From NCBI RefSeq assembly GCF_017751145.1, contig NZ_CP046640.1:1592137-1656136 (forward strand): 64,000 nt of DNA. Direction: 5' to 3'. The notes under the pieces were generated by a model. That model saw only the letters and a program-made list of their open reading frames with translations. It searched no databases and had not been told where the DNA came from. Shown in pieces: positions 1 through 8,713 of the stretch. The stretch's first letter is position 1, and each line of letters opens with the position of its first letter. Position numbers and translations under genes: made by a program. The stretch is from Iocasia fonsfrigidae (GTDB taxonomy: Bacteria; Bacillota; Halanaerobiia; Halanaerobiales; DTU029).

Positions 1-720
1 AGCGAAGATATTCTTTGAGCCAATAGTAGAACCATACTTTTACGAAGACTCCTATGGGTATAGACCTGGGAAATCAGCAATAGATGCTGTAGGAATAATT
101 CGGAATGGAGGCAGAAATAATACACAAGCAATTAAAACAAAGATTAAGAGAATGTAAATTAGAACTGCATCCTGATAAAACAAGAATAGTGTACTGTAAA
201 GATGATGACCGTAGGGAAGAGCATGAAAATATAAAATTTGATTTTCTTGGATATACATTCAGACCTAGGAGGTCAAAGAATCGTTATGGTAAGTATTTCA
301 TTAACTTTACACCTGCTGTGAGTAACAAAGCATGTAAAGCAATGAGACAGGTTATCAGAAACTGGCGGATACATCTTAGACCAGATATAGAATTAATAGA
401 TATATCCAGAATGTATAATCCTATAATTCGTGGTTGGATAAATTATTACGGTCGTTATTATAAATCTGCATTATATCCGGTATTAAAACACTTGAACAGA
501 GCTTTGGTGCACTGGGCGAGAAGAAAATACAAGAAGTTGACCAGGCATAGACGGCGAGCAGAACGCTGGATGGGACGTATAGCAAAGAAAATGAAAAGAT
601 TATTTGCACATTGGAAGATGGGAATATTACCAACGGCTGAATAATGGGAGCCGGATGAGCCGAGAGGTTCACGTCCGGTTCTGAGAGGGCCTGAGGGTGG
701 AATTCCCTCGGGCTACTTAC
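1..720 (+). mobile_element. Group II intron, truncated at window edge and internally deleted
   Basis: This is the 3' part of a group II intron. Domain V is visible at about 648-683 (GAGCCGGATGAG paired with CGTCCGGTTC), followed by a domain VI-like hairpin. The last bases are ...TAC, matching the usual 3' AY. The same 3' end recurs at 14047-14741. The encoded reverse transcriptase is broken, so the copy cannot move on its own. It lies directly upstream of the first cassette gene and has probably replaced that cassette's left boundary. Confidence 0.8.
2..644 (+). pseudogene. Group II intron reverse transcriptase/maturase, internally deleted
   Basis: Bases 2-103 encode an RT block around YGYRPGKSAIDAV (RT domain 2). 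From 105 a different frame gives the C-terminal 179 residues: the end of the palm, a thumb-like segment and a GIIM/maturase domain with RGWINYYGRYY and a C-terminal RRRAERW...FAHW. The catalytic YADD region that should lie between them is missing, so a deletion plus frame change joins domain 2 to the thumb. The C-terminal part is nearly identical to 14066-14662. The protein would be an inactive RNA-binding remnant at most. Confidence 0.8.
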
Positions 721-756
721 CTATGCCTAGACTGTAGAAAATGGGAGTTGTTTTAA

Positions 757-1335
757 ATGAATAAACAAGAAGAAATAAAATTTTTTAATAAGAATGCAAA
801 ATCTTGGACTGATGATCAAAATAGTATTGATGTAGCAAAAGATTTTATTGATAGATTAAAAGTTGAAAACGACACAGTTTTAGATGTTGGAGCAGGAACA
901 GGAATATTATATAGGATTCTTAAAAAAGTGGGGATTAGCAAATATATAGGAATTGATATTGCAGAAAATATGATAAAAGAATTCACAAGATTACACCCAG
1001 AGGCTGATGTTAGACAAGCAGATTATGAATCGAGAATATCCCTAGACGAAAATTTTGATATAATAATTATATTTGATAGCATACCACATTTTAAAAAGTT
1101 AGATAATGTATTTGATAATTCATACAACAATTTAAAATCAAACGGGAAATTTATAATAGTACATTCTAAGACAAGAGAGGAATTAAAAAAACATCATAAA
1201 AAAATAGGTTATAAACCAGTAAGAGAACCAATTCCTAATGATGAGACACTAATATCCTTAAGTAAGAAATATAATTTTAAAAATATAAGAATAGAAAATA
1301 AAAGTTATTTTATGTTTATATGTGAAAAGGAATAG
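757..1335 (+). CDS. Class I SAM-dependent methyltransferase (cassette gene)
   Basis: A 192-residue protein with a Rossmann-type SAM-binding motif I (VLDVGAGTGILYR, about residues 42-54), then IGIDIAENM (motif II acidic residue binding the ribose) and a DIIIIFDSIPHF post-motif strand. The length suits a single-domain small-molecule methyltransferase. The substrate cannot be told. GGGAG lies 8 bases before the ATG. The gene ends 10 bases before an attC site, as expected for a cassette gene. Its own cassette start is lost in the intron on its left. Confidence 0.85.
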   Translation: MNKQEEIKFFNKNAKSWTDDQNSIDVAKDFIDRLKVENDTVLDVGAGTGILYRILKKVGISKYIGIDIAENMIKEFTRLHPEADVRQADYESRISLDENFDIIIIFDSIPHFKKLDNVFDNSYNNLKSNGKFIIVHSKTREELKKHHKKIGYKPVREPIPNDETLISLSKKYNFKNIRIENKSYFMFICEKE

Positions 1336-1345
1336 GCATACAATC

Positions 1346-1456
1346 GTCTAACAAAAAGTTTGCGGTTCCACTCCTGACGTCGTTGCACCCAAATTCCTGA
1401 ACCTAAGCCAAGTCTGGCTAAGGCTCAGGAACTTCGTAAACTCGGTTACGTTAGAC
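1346..1456 (+). repeat. attC recombination site, type 1
   Basis: R'' GTCTAAC at 1346-1352 and R' GTTAGAC at 1450-1456 bound an imperfect palindrome. Its inner arms are CCTGAACCTAAGCC and GGCTAAGGCTCAGG. This is the most common attC family in the window. It shows TTGCGGTTCC near the left, ACCCAAAT in the middle and ACTTCGTAAAC before R'. Confidence 0.9.
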
Positions 1457-1479
1457 GAAATAACCCTAGTGGGAAAGGA

Positions 1480-2283
1480 CTGTTAAAAATAAAAGATTGG
1501 TTTAATCCAAATGACGATAGCAAAACAATTATCTCAGCCCAAGAACACATAAAAAGTTCTCATGGATATCAGAATTACAATATTAAGTTAGGTAATACTA
1601 CATTATTATTTGAAACAGGCATAGCTATACCATATATTGAAGAAAATTATGACACATCTATATTAATAGATAAATTACCTGGATTTTTATATAATCCAAA
1701 ATGTTTAAAATTTAAAAATAATGAAGATCTTAATTTGATTCAAGGAGGATATGGTTCGCCTGCCGCAATTGATACACTAGAAACTATTATTGCAATGGGT
1801 ACAAAAAGAGTTGTTATCTTTGGGATGTGTGGAGGAATTGGGAAAGATTTAGAGGTAGGAGATTTAATAATTCCTAAAGAAGTAATTAGAGAAGAAGGAA
1901 CTTCTTATCATTATTTAAAAAGTGGGATTAATTCTGAACCAGATATAGAATTATTGCATAAAGCTGAGAATTTTTTTACAAAACATTATGAGAAAAAAAC
2001 ATTTACTGGTAAGACAGTTAGTACAGATGCAGTTTATAGACAAACAATAAATAAAGAAAAGAGTTGGAGAGAAGAAAGTATTTTAGGAATAGATATGGAA
2101 TCATCTGCTTTGCTAGCGGTTTGTTCTTATTATAAGATACCTGCAGTATCTATACTTATAGTATCAGATAAACATAATTTAGATGATAAAGAGGATTGGA
2201 ACTGGGGTTCTAAAAGTTTCAATAATGATAGAAAAAAGGCTATTGATTTGTGTATTAAGTTTGTGGCGGGTTACATCGTCTAA
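1480..2283 (+). CDS. Nucleoside phosphorylase / MTA-SAH nucleosidase family protein (cassette gene)
   Basis: The frame is open from 1378 and encodes about 268 residues if started near 1480. It contains QGGYGSPAAIDTLE, a glycine-rich FGMCGGIGKDLEVGDLII and GIDMESSALLA, matching the phosphate/nucleoside and ribose-binding (ME) motifs of PNP_UDP family enzymes. The likely role is cleavage or phosphorolysis of nucleosides. No ATG, GTG or TTG gives the full length. The first good standard start, TTG at 1735, would remove the N-terminal third, so a rare start (CTG 1480 or ATA 1489 behind GGAAAGGA at 1472) or read-through from attC is possible. The TAA stop lies inside the R'' box of its attC. Confidence 0.7.
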   Translation: MLKIKDWFNPNDDSKTIISAQEHIKSSHGYQNYNIKLGNTTLLFETGIAIPYIEENYDTSILIDKLPGFLYNPKCLKFKNNEDLNLIQGGYGSPAAIDTLETIIAMGTKRVVIFGMCGGIGKDLEVGDLIIPKEVIREEGTSYHYLKSGINSEPDIELLHKAENFFTKHYEKKTFTGKTVSTDAVYRQTINKEKSWREESILGIDMESSALLAVCSYYKIPAVSILIVSDKHNLDDKEDWNWGSKSFNNDRKKAIDLCIKFVAGYIV

Positions 2284-2406
2284 CAAATCAGGAGTATTTC
2301 CGCAATTGAGCCAAAAAGAAAACCCAAATCAATAATAATAAATATGATTTGAGCTTTTCAAATCTGCTAAACTATGAGATACAATTGAGGAAATACTTTG
2401 TTGAAC
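2278..2406 (+). repeat. attC-like hairpin, type 2 (linked to IS91-like element)
   Basis: R'' GTCTAAC (2278-2284) is the exact complement of the start of the nucleosidase cassette (GTTAGAC at 1450). A long hairpin follows, with arms GGAGTATTTCCGCAATTG and CAATTGAGGAAATACTT, ending in GTTGAAC (2400-2406). The same hairpin recurs at 17186, 51694 and 54164, always next to the end of the IS91-like element. It may therefore be an attC or the element's own terminus. Confidence 0.65.
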
Positions 2407-2566
2407 GAAGCTGCGGCGCTCAAGATATTAATCTATGGATTTTTAATAAATCTTCAAATCATTAAAATTAAATAAAAGATATAAACATAAATAAGAACCC
2501 AAGAAATAACAAGAAAAAAACTAAAAAATAGCAACCCAGGGATGCAAGTTCCCCCTCCCCATAAAG

Positions 2567-3755
2567 TCAATTTTTATAAAATTTAAGAATTAGATCTGGA
2601 GGGCCTTTAAAGTTTCTGGGTAACTCATCTTCAGTAACAAATTTATGACAACCACATACAGGACACTTTTTAATTTCAAGACCGAGTTTTTCAATAAGCT
2701 GATCAGTAGAAAGTCTAATATATTCAATAATCTTTGTACTGGTAAGTTTTTTACATAAAAGAAGTTTGGTCTTTCGGTTTCGACTGCCCATAATACCAAA
2801 GTAACGGATCTTTTTGAATCTCTTTGGTAGGATATGCATAAGAAATCTTCTGATAAATTCAAAGACATGGAGTGTCATAAATTTCTTTTTATTTTTATGC
2901 TTATAATCTTTATACGTAAAAGTGACCTGATGATTCTTCACTTTAACAATTTTGTTATTGGCAATAACAACCCGATTTGTATATTTAGCAAGATAGTTAA
3001 CAACATAGGAAGCATTTTTAAAAGTCTTTTCACAAAAGACAACCCAATTTTTATTGTACAAAGTATCAATAAAACCCTGATAACTTCTATTATCATTTAA
3101 AAAATTAATATCACCATAGAAATTAATATTACCTGCTAACACTTCTTTTTTAAAGAAAGCCAGAAATTTACCTCTGAACTTTTTAGCAATAACTTTAACA
3201 GGCATAAAGAAATTATTTTTTGACTTAATCCATTGATTAATAGATGATAATCCCCCTGCAGGTATGATACAATGTAAATGAGGGTGAAAAGAAAGAGTCT
3301 GTCCCCAGGTATGCAAAACAGCAGTAATGCCGATTTGTGCACCAAGATATTTTTTATCAAGAGCAAGTTCCTGCAATGTCTCTGAAGCGGCCTTAAAGAG
3401 AAGCGAATAAAAAATTCTTTGATTTTTAAGAGCAACAGAATTAAAATCAATCATCAGGAACAGTAAAAACAACATGAAAATACTTTTCATTAAGCATATT
3501 AGCCTGTTGTTTAAGAATCCACTGTTCTCGCTCAAGGCCCTGACATTTAGGACAATGCCTGTTACGACAGGAATTATATGAGATGCTTAAGTGACCGCAT
3601 TCTACACACTTATCAATATGTGCACCCAAAGCAGAAGTACGGCAGTTAATCAAAGCCTGGATAACATTAAAGGCATTATGGTGGACAGGAAAATTCTTTT
3701 TAAACTCATCCCAATATTGGATTAAAATGTCCTGAATCTCAGGCATTTTTATCAT
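2567..3755 (-). pseudogene. IS91-family Y2/HUH transposase, frameshifted
   Basis: The N-terminal 102 residues (3755 down to 3447) carry a zinc-binding domain (CVECGH ... CRNRHCPKCQ). The rest, read in another frame to 2567, has the HUH motif (FHPHLHC), the double tyrosine YLAKYTNR and a second CPVCGCHK zinc knuckle. The frames break at about 3447-3455, where GATT is repeated in the coding strand (GATGATTGATTTTAAT). Removing 4 bases restores VPDD-FNSVALKN. The family moves by rolling-circle single-strand transfer. This copy is probably inactive unless a frameshift rescues it. Confidence 0.85.
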
Positions 3756-4587
3756 AGCTTAAGGTATCAAGGGGGCTTTTTATCTTAAGCACTATTGTAT
3801 CTCTTAAATGGAGATACAAGCTAGTTGTTTTGATGCTGGCGTGTCCCATGAGTTGTTGAATATATACAAGGTCAACGCCAGCATCAAGCAAATGAGTAGC
3901 AAAACAATGTCTCAGTGTATGAAGAGAGGCCTCTTTTGCAATACCCGCATCAATTCTGGCTTTACGAAATTCTTTCTGTGGTGTTCTGGAACTCAAATGA
4001 ATCTCAGGATTTTGTCCCGGGAAAAGCCAGTATTGAGGTTTATATTCTCTGTAATAATCACGTAGAATATCAAGATTAATATTTGACAAGAGGGTATGTC
4101 TATCTTTATAGCCCTTACTCTGATTAACAATAATTTTCATACTGTAACTATCAATATCTTTAACTCTCAATCTAACAACTTCTGAAACACGCAACCCACC
4201 ACTATAAATAGTATAGAAGATAGTCTTGTGTTTAAGATTATTAACCCTATCAAAAATAGCCTGAATTTCTTTTTTGGAGAGGATAACAGGGAGTTTTTTC
4301 TGTTTTTTAGCTCTGGGAATATACTTAATATCCCAGTGTTGATCAAGGGTTGACTCAAAAAAGAAGCGCAGAGCACTATATGCCTGATTAACATATCCTG
4401 TACTTAAATTTCTTACATCAATGGCATGAGCAAGAAATTCTCTGATATGATCTGAATTAAGAGAATCAGCATCAGAATCAAAGAACTTCTCAAAATGTTC
4501 AATATGTCTGAGATGACAAACCTGGGTTCTACTACTGAAATTTCTTAACTTCATGTCCTGAATCATTTTTTCTTTGAAAACTGTCAT
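3739..4587 (-). CDS. Xer-like tyrosine recombinase of the IS91-like element
   Basis: A protein of about 282 residues with a SAM-like N-terminal core-binding domain and a catalytic domain. It shows the box I arginine (GGLRVSEVV), a beta-hairpin lysine (SKGYKDRH), HTLRHCFATHLL, and GHASIKTTSLY with the tyrosine. It overlaps the transposase start by 17 bases, so the two are co-translated. An in-frame ATG lies 9 bases upstream of the chosen start, but AAGGAG is right against it, so the second ATG fits better. The RRHH patch typical of integron integrases is absent, so it is unlikely to be IntI. Confidence 0.85.
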   Translation of the reverse strand: MTVFKEKMIQDMKLRNFSSRTQVCHLRHIEHFEKFFDSDADSLNSDHIREFLAHAIDVRNLSTGYVNQAYSALRFFFESTLDQHWDIKYIPRAKKQKKLPVILSKKEIQAIFDRVNNLKHKTIFYTIYSGGLRVSEVVRLRVKDIDSYSMKIIVNQSKGYKDRHTLLSNINLDILRDYYREYKPQYWLFPGQNPEIHLSSRTPQKEFRKARIDAGIAKEASLHTLRHCFATHLLDAGVDLVYIQQLMGHASIKTTSLYLHLRDTIVLKIKSPLDTLSYDKNA

Positions 4588-4704
4588 AAACCACATCTCC
4601 TTAAAATTTTTTATTCTATTTTACATAAAGATGTGGTGAAATTAAATAGACTTATTTGAGGATTATATGTTATGCTAGGAGAAAGCCACTGCGTTAGCAG
4701 TTTT

Positions 4705-4817
4705 GTTCAACAAAATATTGCCGACTCCATTCCTGACGTCATTTCGTCCAAATCCATCAGACCAAGATAGGAGCTATCTAAGGTCTGATGGACTTCAGCA
4801 ATACGGTTACGTTATGC
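4705..4817 (+). repeat. attC recombination site, type 1
   Basis: GTTCAAC (4705-4711) to GTTATGC (4811-4817). The inner arms are CCATCAGACC and GGTCTGATGG, separated by AGATAGGAGCTATCT. Apart from the GTTC contributed by the IS91-like element, this is a standard site. Confidence 0.88.
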
Positions 4818-4888
4818 GAAAGACCCCCAAGTAAGTGTATGTATTGTACGTTATGTATGTGATTTTTTAAAAAAAGGACGTGAATAAA

Positions 4889-5365
4889 ATGGAGGTTAAA
4901 ATAAGAGAAGCAAATTTTGAAGACTATAATGAAATTAAGATACTAATGAATCAAGTTCATAATTTACACTGTCAAAACAGGCCAGACATTTATGTAGATA
5001 CAAATGAACCTTTAAAAAAAGAGGAATTCAAAGAAATAGTTAATAATAGTAATAAGATTGTGCTTTTAGCAGAATGTCAAGACAAGGTTGTAGCCTTAAG
5101 TATAATTACGATTAAAGAACCTTCTGAGAATCCTATATTAGTTTCTAGAAAGGTTGCATACATGGAAGATTTATGTGTTCATAAAGATTATAAGAGAAGA
5201 GGAATAGGAAAGATGGTTTATAATGAAGCATTAAAAAGGATAAAATTGCTTGATATAGATAGTTTAGAATTGATGGTTTGGTCTTTTAATAAATCAGCAA
5301 TAAAGTTTTACGAAAATATGGGAATGAAGCCACAATATTTAAAAATGGAAATGAAAATAGATTAA
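4889..5365 (+). CDS. GNAT family N-acetyltransferase (cassette gene)
   Basis: A 158-residue single-domain acetyltransferase. Motif A is DLCVHKDYKRRGIGKMVY (acetyl-CoA pyrophosphate loop R/Q-x-x-G-x-G/A), followed by NKSAIKFYENMGMK (motif B, typical of GNATs). AAAGGA at 4873 is best spaced for ATG 4889. A GTG at 4880 is too close. The acceptor substrate is unknown. It sits alone between two attC sites. Confidence 0.88.
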   Translation: MEVKIREANFEDYNEIKILMNQVHNLHCQNRPDIYVDTNEPLKKEEFKEIVNNSNKIVLLAECQDKVVALSIITIKEPSENPILVSRKVAYMEDLCVHKDYKRRGIGKMVYNEALKRIKLLDIDSLELMVWSFNKSAIKFYENMGMKPQYLKMEMKID

Positions 5366-5446
5366 AATAATATATGAGACATTTAGTATTTTGTACAATC
5401 TAGTAAAAATGATTATGTAAAAGCATATGGGGGTAGGGGGTCCATC

Positions 5447-5550
5447 ACATAACATGGTATTTAAGATTCCGCTACGCTCCATGCAAATTTCTTCACCAAG
5501 CCAAGTCTGGCTAAGGTTCAGAAACTTCTTAAATACCTGGTACGTTATGC
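5447..5550 (+). repeat. attC recombination site, type 1
   Basis: ACATAAC (5447-5453) to GTTATGC (5544-5550). The left flank TCACATAAC is nearly the complement of the GNAT cassette start (GTTATGCGA). Confidence 0.85.
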
Positions 5551-5576
5551 GACATGCTAGGAAGAGAGGAAAACAA

Positions 5577-6059
5577 ATGAAAAGATTAGATACTTATTGT
5601 GGATTATATTGTGGTAGTTGCGAAATATTTTTAGTTAATCAGAGAGACTTAGTAGAAGAAACTGCAAAAAAATGGAAAACGAACTCAGAAGATTTATATT
5701 GTAACGGATGTAAGAAAGATACTAATTCAGTATTTTGTAAAGATTGTCAAATTAAATTATGTTCAGAAAGCAAAGAACTAGATTATTGTTTTCAATGTGA
5801 AGATTTTCCCTGTGCTGATTTAATAAAATTTAAGAATGATGAAAATCCACATCATTCAATAGTCTTACATAACCTTAATAATATAAAAAAAATCGGAACA
5901 AAAAAATGGTTAAAAGAGCAGGAAAAAAGATGGAGTTGTCCAGAATGTGGAGAAAAATATTCCTGGTATGATGAAAAGTGTTCAAACTGTAACAGATATG
6001 TTAAAAGTTGTATTGATGATGAAAAAGAAATAAAATTAAAATATTTATGGAGTGAATAA
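5577..6059 (+). CDS. DUF3795 cysteine-rich protein (cassette gene)
   Basis: A 160-residue protein starting MKRLDTYCGLYCGSCEIF, the N-terminal pattern of the DUF3795 family. It has clustered cysteines (CNGCKK, CKDCQIKLC, CFQCEDFPC) and a C-terminal zinc-ribbon-like pair (CPECGEKY and CSNCNRY). These suggest metal binding. No biochemical role is established for the family. AGAGAGGA lies 6 bases before the ATG. Longer readings upstream would run through the attC and are not used. Confidence 0.85.
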   Translation: MKRLDTYCGLYCGSCEIFLVNQRDLVEETAKKWKTNSEDLYCNGCKKDTNSVFCKDCQIKLCSESKELDYCFQCEDFPCADLIKFKNDENPHHSIVLHNLNNIKKIGTKKWLKEQEKRWSCPECGEKYSWYDEKCSNCNRYVKSCIDDEKEIKLKYLWSE

Positions 6060-6060
6060 A

Positions 6061-6285
6061 TTGAGTAATGTTGACAAGAGAAATAAATTAGATGAACAAA
6101 TATTTTCTTATAGAACAACAAAAGATGGTAAGATTTTTATTTATTGGTATGATAAACAAGTAAAAATATTAAAAGGTAAGCAGGCAAGTAAGCTTTTGTT
6201 AAAAATAAGTAGAGCAGATAAAAAAGAAAAACAATTATTGCTGGCAAAAATTACAGAAAACTTTAAAAAAGGAAATGAAAAATAA
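6061..6285 (+). CDS. Small basic protein of unknown function, coupled to the DUF3795 gene
   Basis: A 74-residue Lys-rich protein (YWYDKQVKILKGKQASKLL, then an acidic/basic helix). It starts at TTG 6061, one base after the upstream stop, with GGAG 8 bases before it. A GTG at 6052 overlapping the stop is also possible. The two genes share one cassette and are probably translated together. I do not recognise a family. The Lys/Arg content would suit a nucleic-acid-binding protein, which is inference only. Confidence 0.65.
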   Translation: MSNVDKRNKLDEQIFSYRTTKDGKIFIYWYDKQVKILKGKQASKLLLKISRADKKEKQLLLAKITENFKKGNEK

Positions 6286-6314
6286 GTTGATAGAGTATGA
6301 ACGGTCGCACGATC

Positions 6315-6425
6315 GCATAACACAGTATTGCCAGTTCCACTCCTAACGTCGTTTCACCCAAATTCCTTCGTTAAGGGCAGTTGCCCTAAAACTCAGGAAC
6401 TTCTTAAACCCTCGGGACGTTAAAT
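6315..6425 (+). repeat. attC recombination site, type 1
   Basis: R'' GCATAAC (6315-6321) is complementary to the start of its own cassette (GTTATGC at 5544). R' is GTTAAAT (6419-6425). The central loop contains AGGGCAGTTGCCCT, the same apex that the group IIC introns interrupt elsewhere. Confidence 0.9.
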
Positions 6426-6844
6426 GGAAGTGGTCATAAGCAAGGATTTGATACCTTTTATGCTTTTAGAACAAAGCACCAATACTCAGGTAAATTTAAC
6501 AAAGAATTTGAAACCGATATGCCTGATTAACATATCCTGTACTTAAATTTCTTATATCAATGGCATGAGCAAGAAATTCTCTGATATGATCTGAATTAAG
6601 AGAATCAGCATCAGAATCAAAGAACTTCTCAAAATGTTCAATATGTCTGAGATAACAAACCTGGGTTCTACTACTGAAATTTCTTAACTTCATGTCCTGA
6701 ATCATTTTTTCTTTAAAAACTGTCATAAACCACATCTCCTTAAAATTTTTTATTCTATTTTACATAAAGATGTGGTGAAATTAAATAGACTTATTTGAGG
6801 AATTATATATTATGCTAGGAAAAAGCCACTGCGTCAGCAGTTTT
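6426..6844 (-). mobile_element. Truncated IS91-like element (recombinase 5' end only)
   Basis: 6520-6844 is about 97% identical to 4376-4704: the right terminus and the first ~65 codons of the tyrosine recombinase on the minus strand (MTVFKEKMIQ... at 6726 downward). Bases 6426-6519 are unrelated. They read as about 30 codons (GHKQGFDTFYAFRTKHQYSG) ending just inside the element, perhaps a relic of a former cassette gene. Confidence 0.8.
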
Positions 6845-6955
6845 GTTCAACACAGTATTGCCAGTTCCACTCCTGTCGTCGTTCCACCTAAATTCAGGTA
6901 CCTAAATAAGAGCTATCTAAGGCCCCCTGAACTTCGGCAAACCTATACGTATATG
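6845..6955 (+). repeat. attC site, type 1, degenerate right end
   Basis: GTTCAAC (6845-6851) leads into ACAGTATTGCCAG and ACCTAAATTCAGG. The right end reads ACGTATATG instead of the expected ACGTTATATG, so one base of R' appears lost. Confidence 0.75.
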
Positions 6956-7032
6956 AAAGAATGAGCCTGTTTTTTAGTGGATAATGATTGGTGAATGTAA
7001 AGTATTGATTATAAATTAAGGAGTCAAATGAC

Positions 7033-7578
7033 ATGCAGAATTTAGTGGTTCGAAGACCAAGAATTGAAGAGATAGATTCCATAAATGAGTTTTTTGAACT
7101 TGTAATTAGGGATACATTTGAAAGAAATGGAATTGCTGATTTAGTAGAAACTTTGGAAGGAGAGATAGAGGATAAAAGAAAATGCTTAAATCAAGATATA
7201 GAAAGTAATGGTGAAAAAAGATATTTTCTTATAGTTACAATAGATGATATGATAGTTGGTTCTATTGAGTATGGACCATCTAATGATTTAATAATTACAT
7301 GTACGAATGGAGAATTAAAAGATCTAGTAGAGATAGGAACAGTTTTTGTGCATCCTGAGTATCAAAGAAAAGGTGTAGGAAATATTATGTTAATTCATAT
7401 ATTTAATGAATTAAAGAACAAGGGAATAAAAGAGTTTTGTTTTGATAGTGGATATAAAATTGCACAGAAGATATGGATTAAGAAGTTTGGAGGTCCAGAG
7501 TATTATTTAAAGAATTATTGGGGAGAAGGTGCTGATCATATGGTTTGGAGATTGAAGGTAAGTGATGTCCTAGAATAA
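7033..7578 (+). CDS. GNAT family N-acetyltransferase (cassette gene)
   Basis: A 181-residue acetyltransferase. The acetyl-CoA site is VGSIEYG ... IGTVFVHPEYQRKGVGNIML (Q-R-x-G-x-G). The C-terminus has YLKNYWGEGADHMVWR in place of the usual FYxKxGF. AAGGAG lies 9 bases before ATG 7033. It is a single-gene cassette between a type 1 and a type 3 attC. Substrate unknown. Confidence 0.88.
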   Translation: MQNLVVRRPRIEEIDSINEFFELVIRDTFERNGIADLVETLEGEIEDKRKCLNQDIESNGEKRYFLIVTIDDMIVGSIEYGPSNDLIITCTNGELKDLVEIGTVFVHPEYQRKGVGNIMLIHIFNELKNKGIKEFCFDSGYKIAQKIWIKKFGGPEYYLKNYWGEGADHMVWRLKVSDVLE

Positions 7579-7634
7579 AAAATTTGAGTGTGTCGTTCTA
7601 AAGATAATTAATCTAATGGGGACGGCTCATTCCT

Positions 7635-7783
7635 TCGCAATCCCATTACGGCTAAAAACCAGCCTACCCTAACGGGACATTGTCTCTGTCATGTCTTTTG
7701 CATTAATTATGCATGTAATATATGAGCAAAAGCCATGCCAGCCCTACGGGACGACAACGTCGGGAATGCTCGGGACGTTAGGC
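7635..7783 (+). repeat. attC site, type 3 (decayed left box)
   Basis: The right part reads ACGTCGGGAATGCTCGGG then GTTAGGC (7777-7783), matching the sites at 25966 and 29944. The left box is altered (CGCAATCCCATTACGGC). The inner arms CATGTCTTTTGC and GCAAAAGCCATG form a long hairpin. Confidence 0.7.
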
Positions 7784-7826
7784 GACATACCAAATTAAAA
7801 TAATTACAATATGGAGGAATAATTAT

Positions 7827-8684
7827 ATGAGTAAAATATTATTAGCAGGAGCAACTGGATACTTAGGTGGTTATATATTAAGTGAGCTTTTAAGACAACA
7901 ACATGAGGTAAGAGTTATCGTCCGAAATAGGACAAAATTAGAACAAAAAAATTATGAAAAAGTTGAAGTAATAGAAGCTGAAATAACTAAGCTAGAATCA
8001 ATCAATAATTGTTGTGATAATATTGATTTTGTTATCTCTACAGTAGGAATTACAAAACAAAAAGATGGCCTTACATATATGGATGTTGACTATCAAGCTA
8101 ATAAGAATTTGTTAAAAGAAGCAAAGAAAAGTGGTGTAAAAAAATTTGTTTATATTTCTTTATTAAACGGGCAAAAACTTAAAAATCTAAAAATATGTGA
8201 AGCAAAAGAGTTATTTGTAAATGAATTAAAAAAATCTGGTATTGATTATTGTATCATTCGACCAAATGGATTTTTCTCTGACATGTCAGAGATTTTTTAT
8301 ATGGCACAAAAAGGACGTGTTTATCTATTTGGTGATGGAAAATATAAAGCAAATCCTATACATGGTGAAGATCTAGCAGTAGTATGTGTAAACTCTATCG
8401 AGAATGCAAGAAAAGAGATAAATATAGGGGGGCCTGAGACATTATCGCAAAATGAAATTGCTAGTATTGCTTTTAACATTGCAGAAAAAGAAATTAAGAT
8501 AACATATATACCTAATTGGATAAGAAAAATTATCTTATTCATTATAAGAACATTTACTTCTCAAAAGTTTTATGGATCAATAGAGTTTTTCTTAACTGTC
8601 TTATCAATGGATATGATTGCTCCAGAAAAGGGTAAACATACTCTGGAAGAATTTTATGGGAATTTAAAAAATAATCATATGTAA
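7827..8684 (+). CDS. NAD(P)-binding NmrA-like/atypical SDR protein (cassette gene)
   Basis: A 285-residue Rossmann protein. The N-terminal dinucleotide motif is GATGYLGG (about residues 8-15), then VIVRNRTKLEQ (an arginine favouring NADP) and FVISTVGITKQKDG. A FVYISLLNG strand and YCIIRPNGFFSDMSE follow. There is no YxxxK pair, which fits the atypical NmrA-like group rather than classical SDRs. GGAGG lies 9 bases before the ATG. Ligand or reaction unknown. Confidence 0.85.
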   Translation: MSKILLAGATGYLGGYILSELLRQQHEVRVIVRNRTKLEQKNYEKVEVIEAEITKLESINNCCDNIDFVISTVGITKQKDGLTYMDVDYQANKNLLKEAKKSGVKKFVYISLLNGQKLKNLKICEAKELFVNELKKSGIDYCIIRPNGFFSDMSEIFYMAQKGRVYLFGDGKYKANPIHGEDLAVVCVNSIENARKEINIGGPETLSQNEIASIAFNIAEKEIKITYIPNWIRKIILFIIRTFTSQKFYGSIEFFLTVLSMDMIAPEKGKHTLEEFYGNLKNNHM

Positions 8685-8713
8685 GATATTATAAAAGATA
8701 ATTTGGTACGATC

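Larger units (their letters stand above)
2407..4704 (-). mobile_element. IS91-like element with Y2 transposase and tyrosine recombinase
   Basis: Two minus-strand genes (recombinase, then transposase) with short non-coding ends. The right end is ...GCAGTTTTGTTC|AAC, and a truncated copy at 6520-6844 diverges at exactly the same base. The left end lies behind the type 2 hairpin. The element thus interrupts an attC at its R'' AAC. Removing it, with its hairpin, would restore a type 1 attC (GTCTAAC followed by AAAATATTGCC). It also begins GTTGAAC and ends GTTCAAC, like a cassette. Confidence 0.75.

Noticed and set aside
3739-4587. Tyrosine recombinase as the integron integrase (IntI)
   Set aside because: The segment between the lysine hairpin and HTLRH is too short and lacks the RRHH-type patch that defines IntI. 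It is also translationally linked to an IS91-like transposase and occurs again as a fragment with that element.
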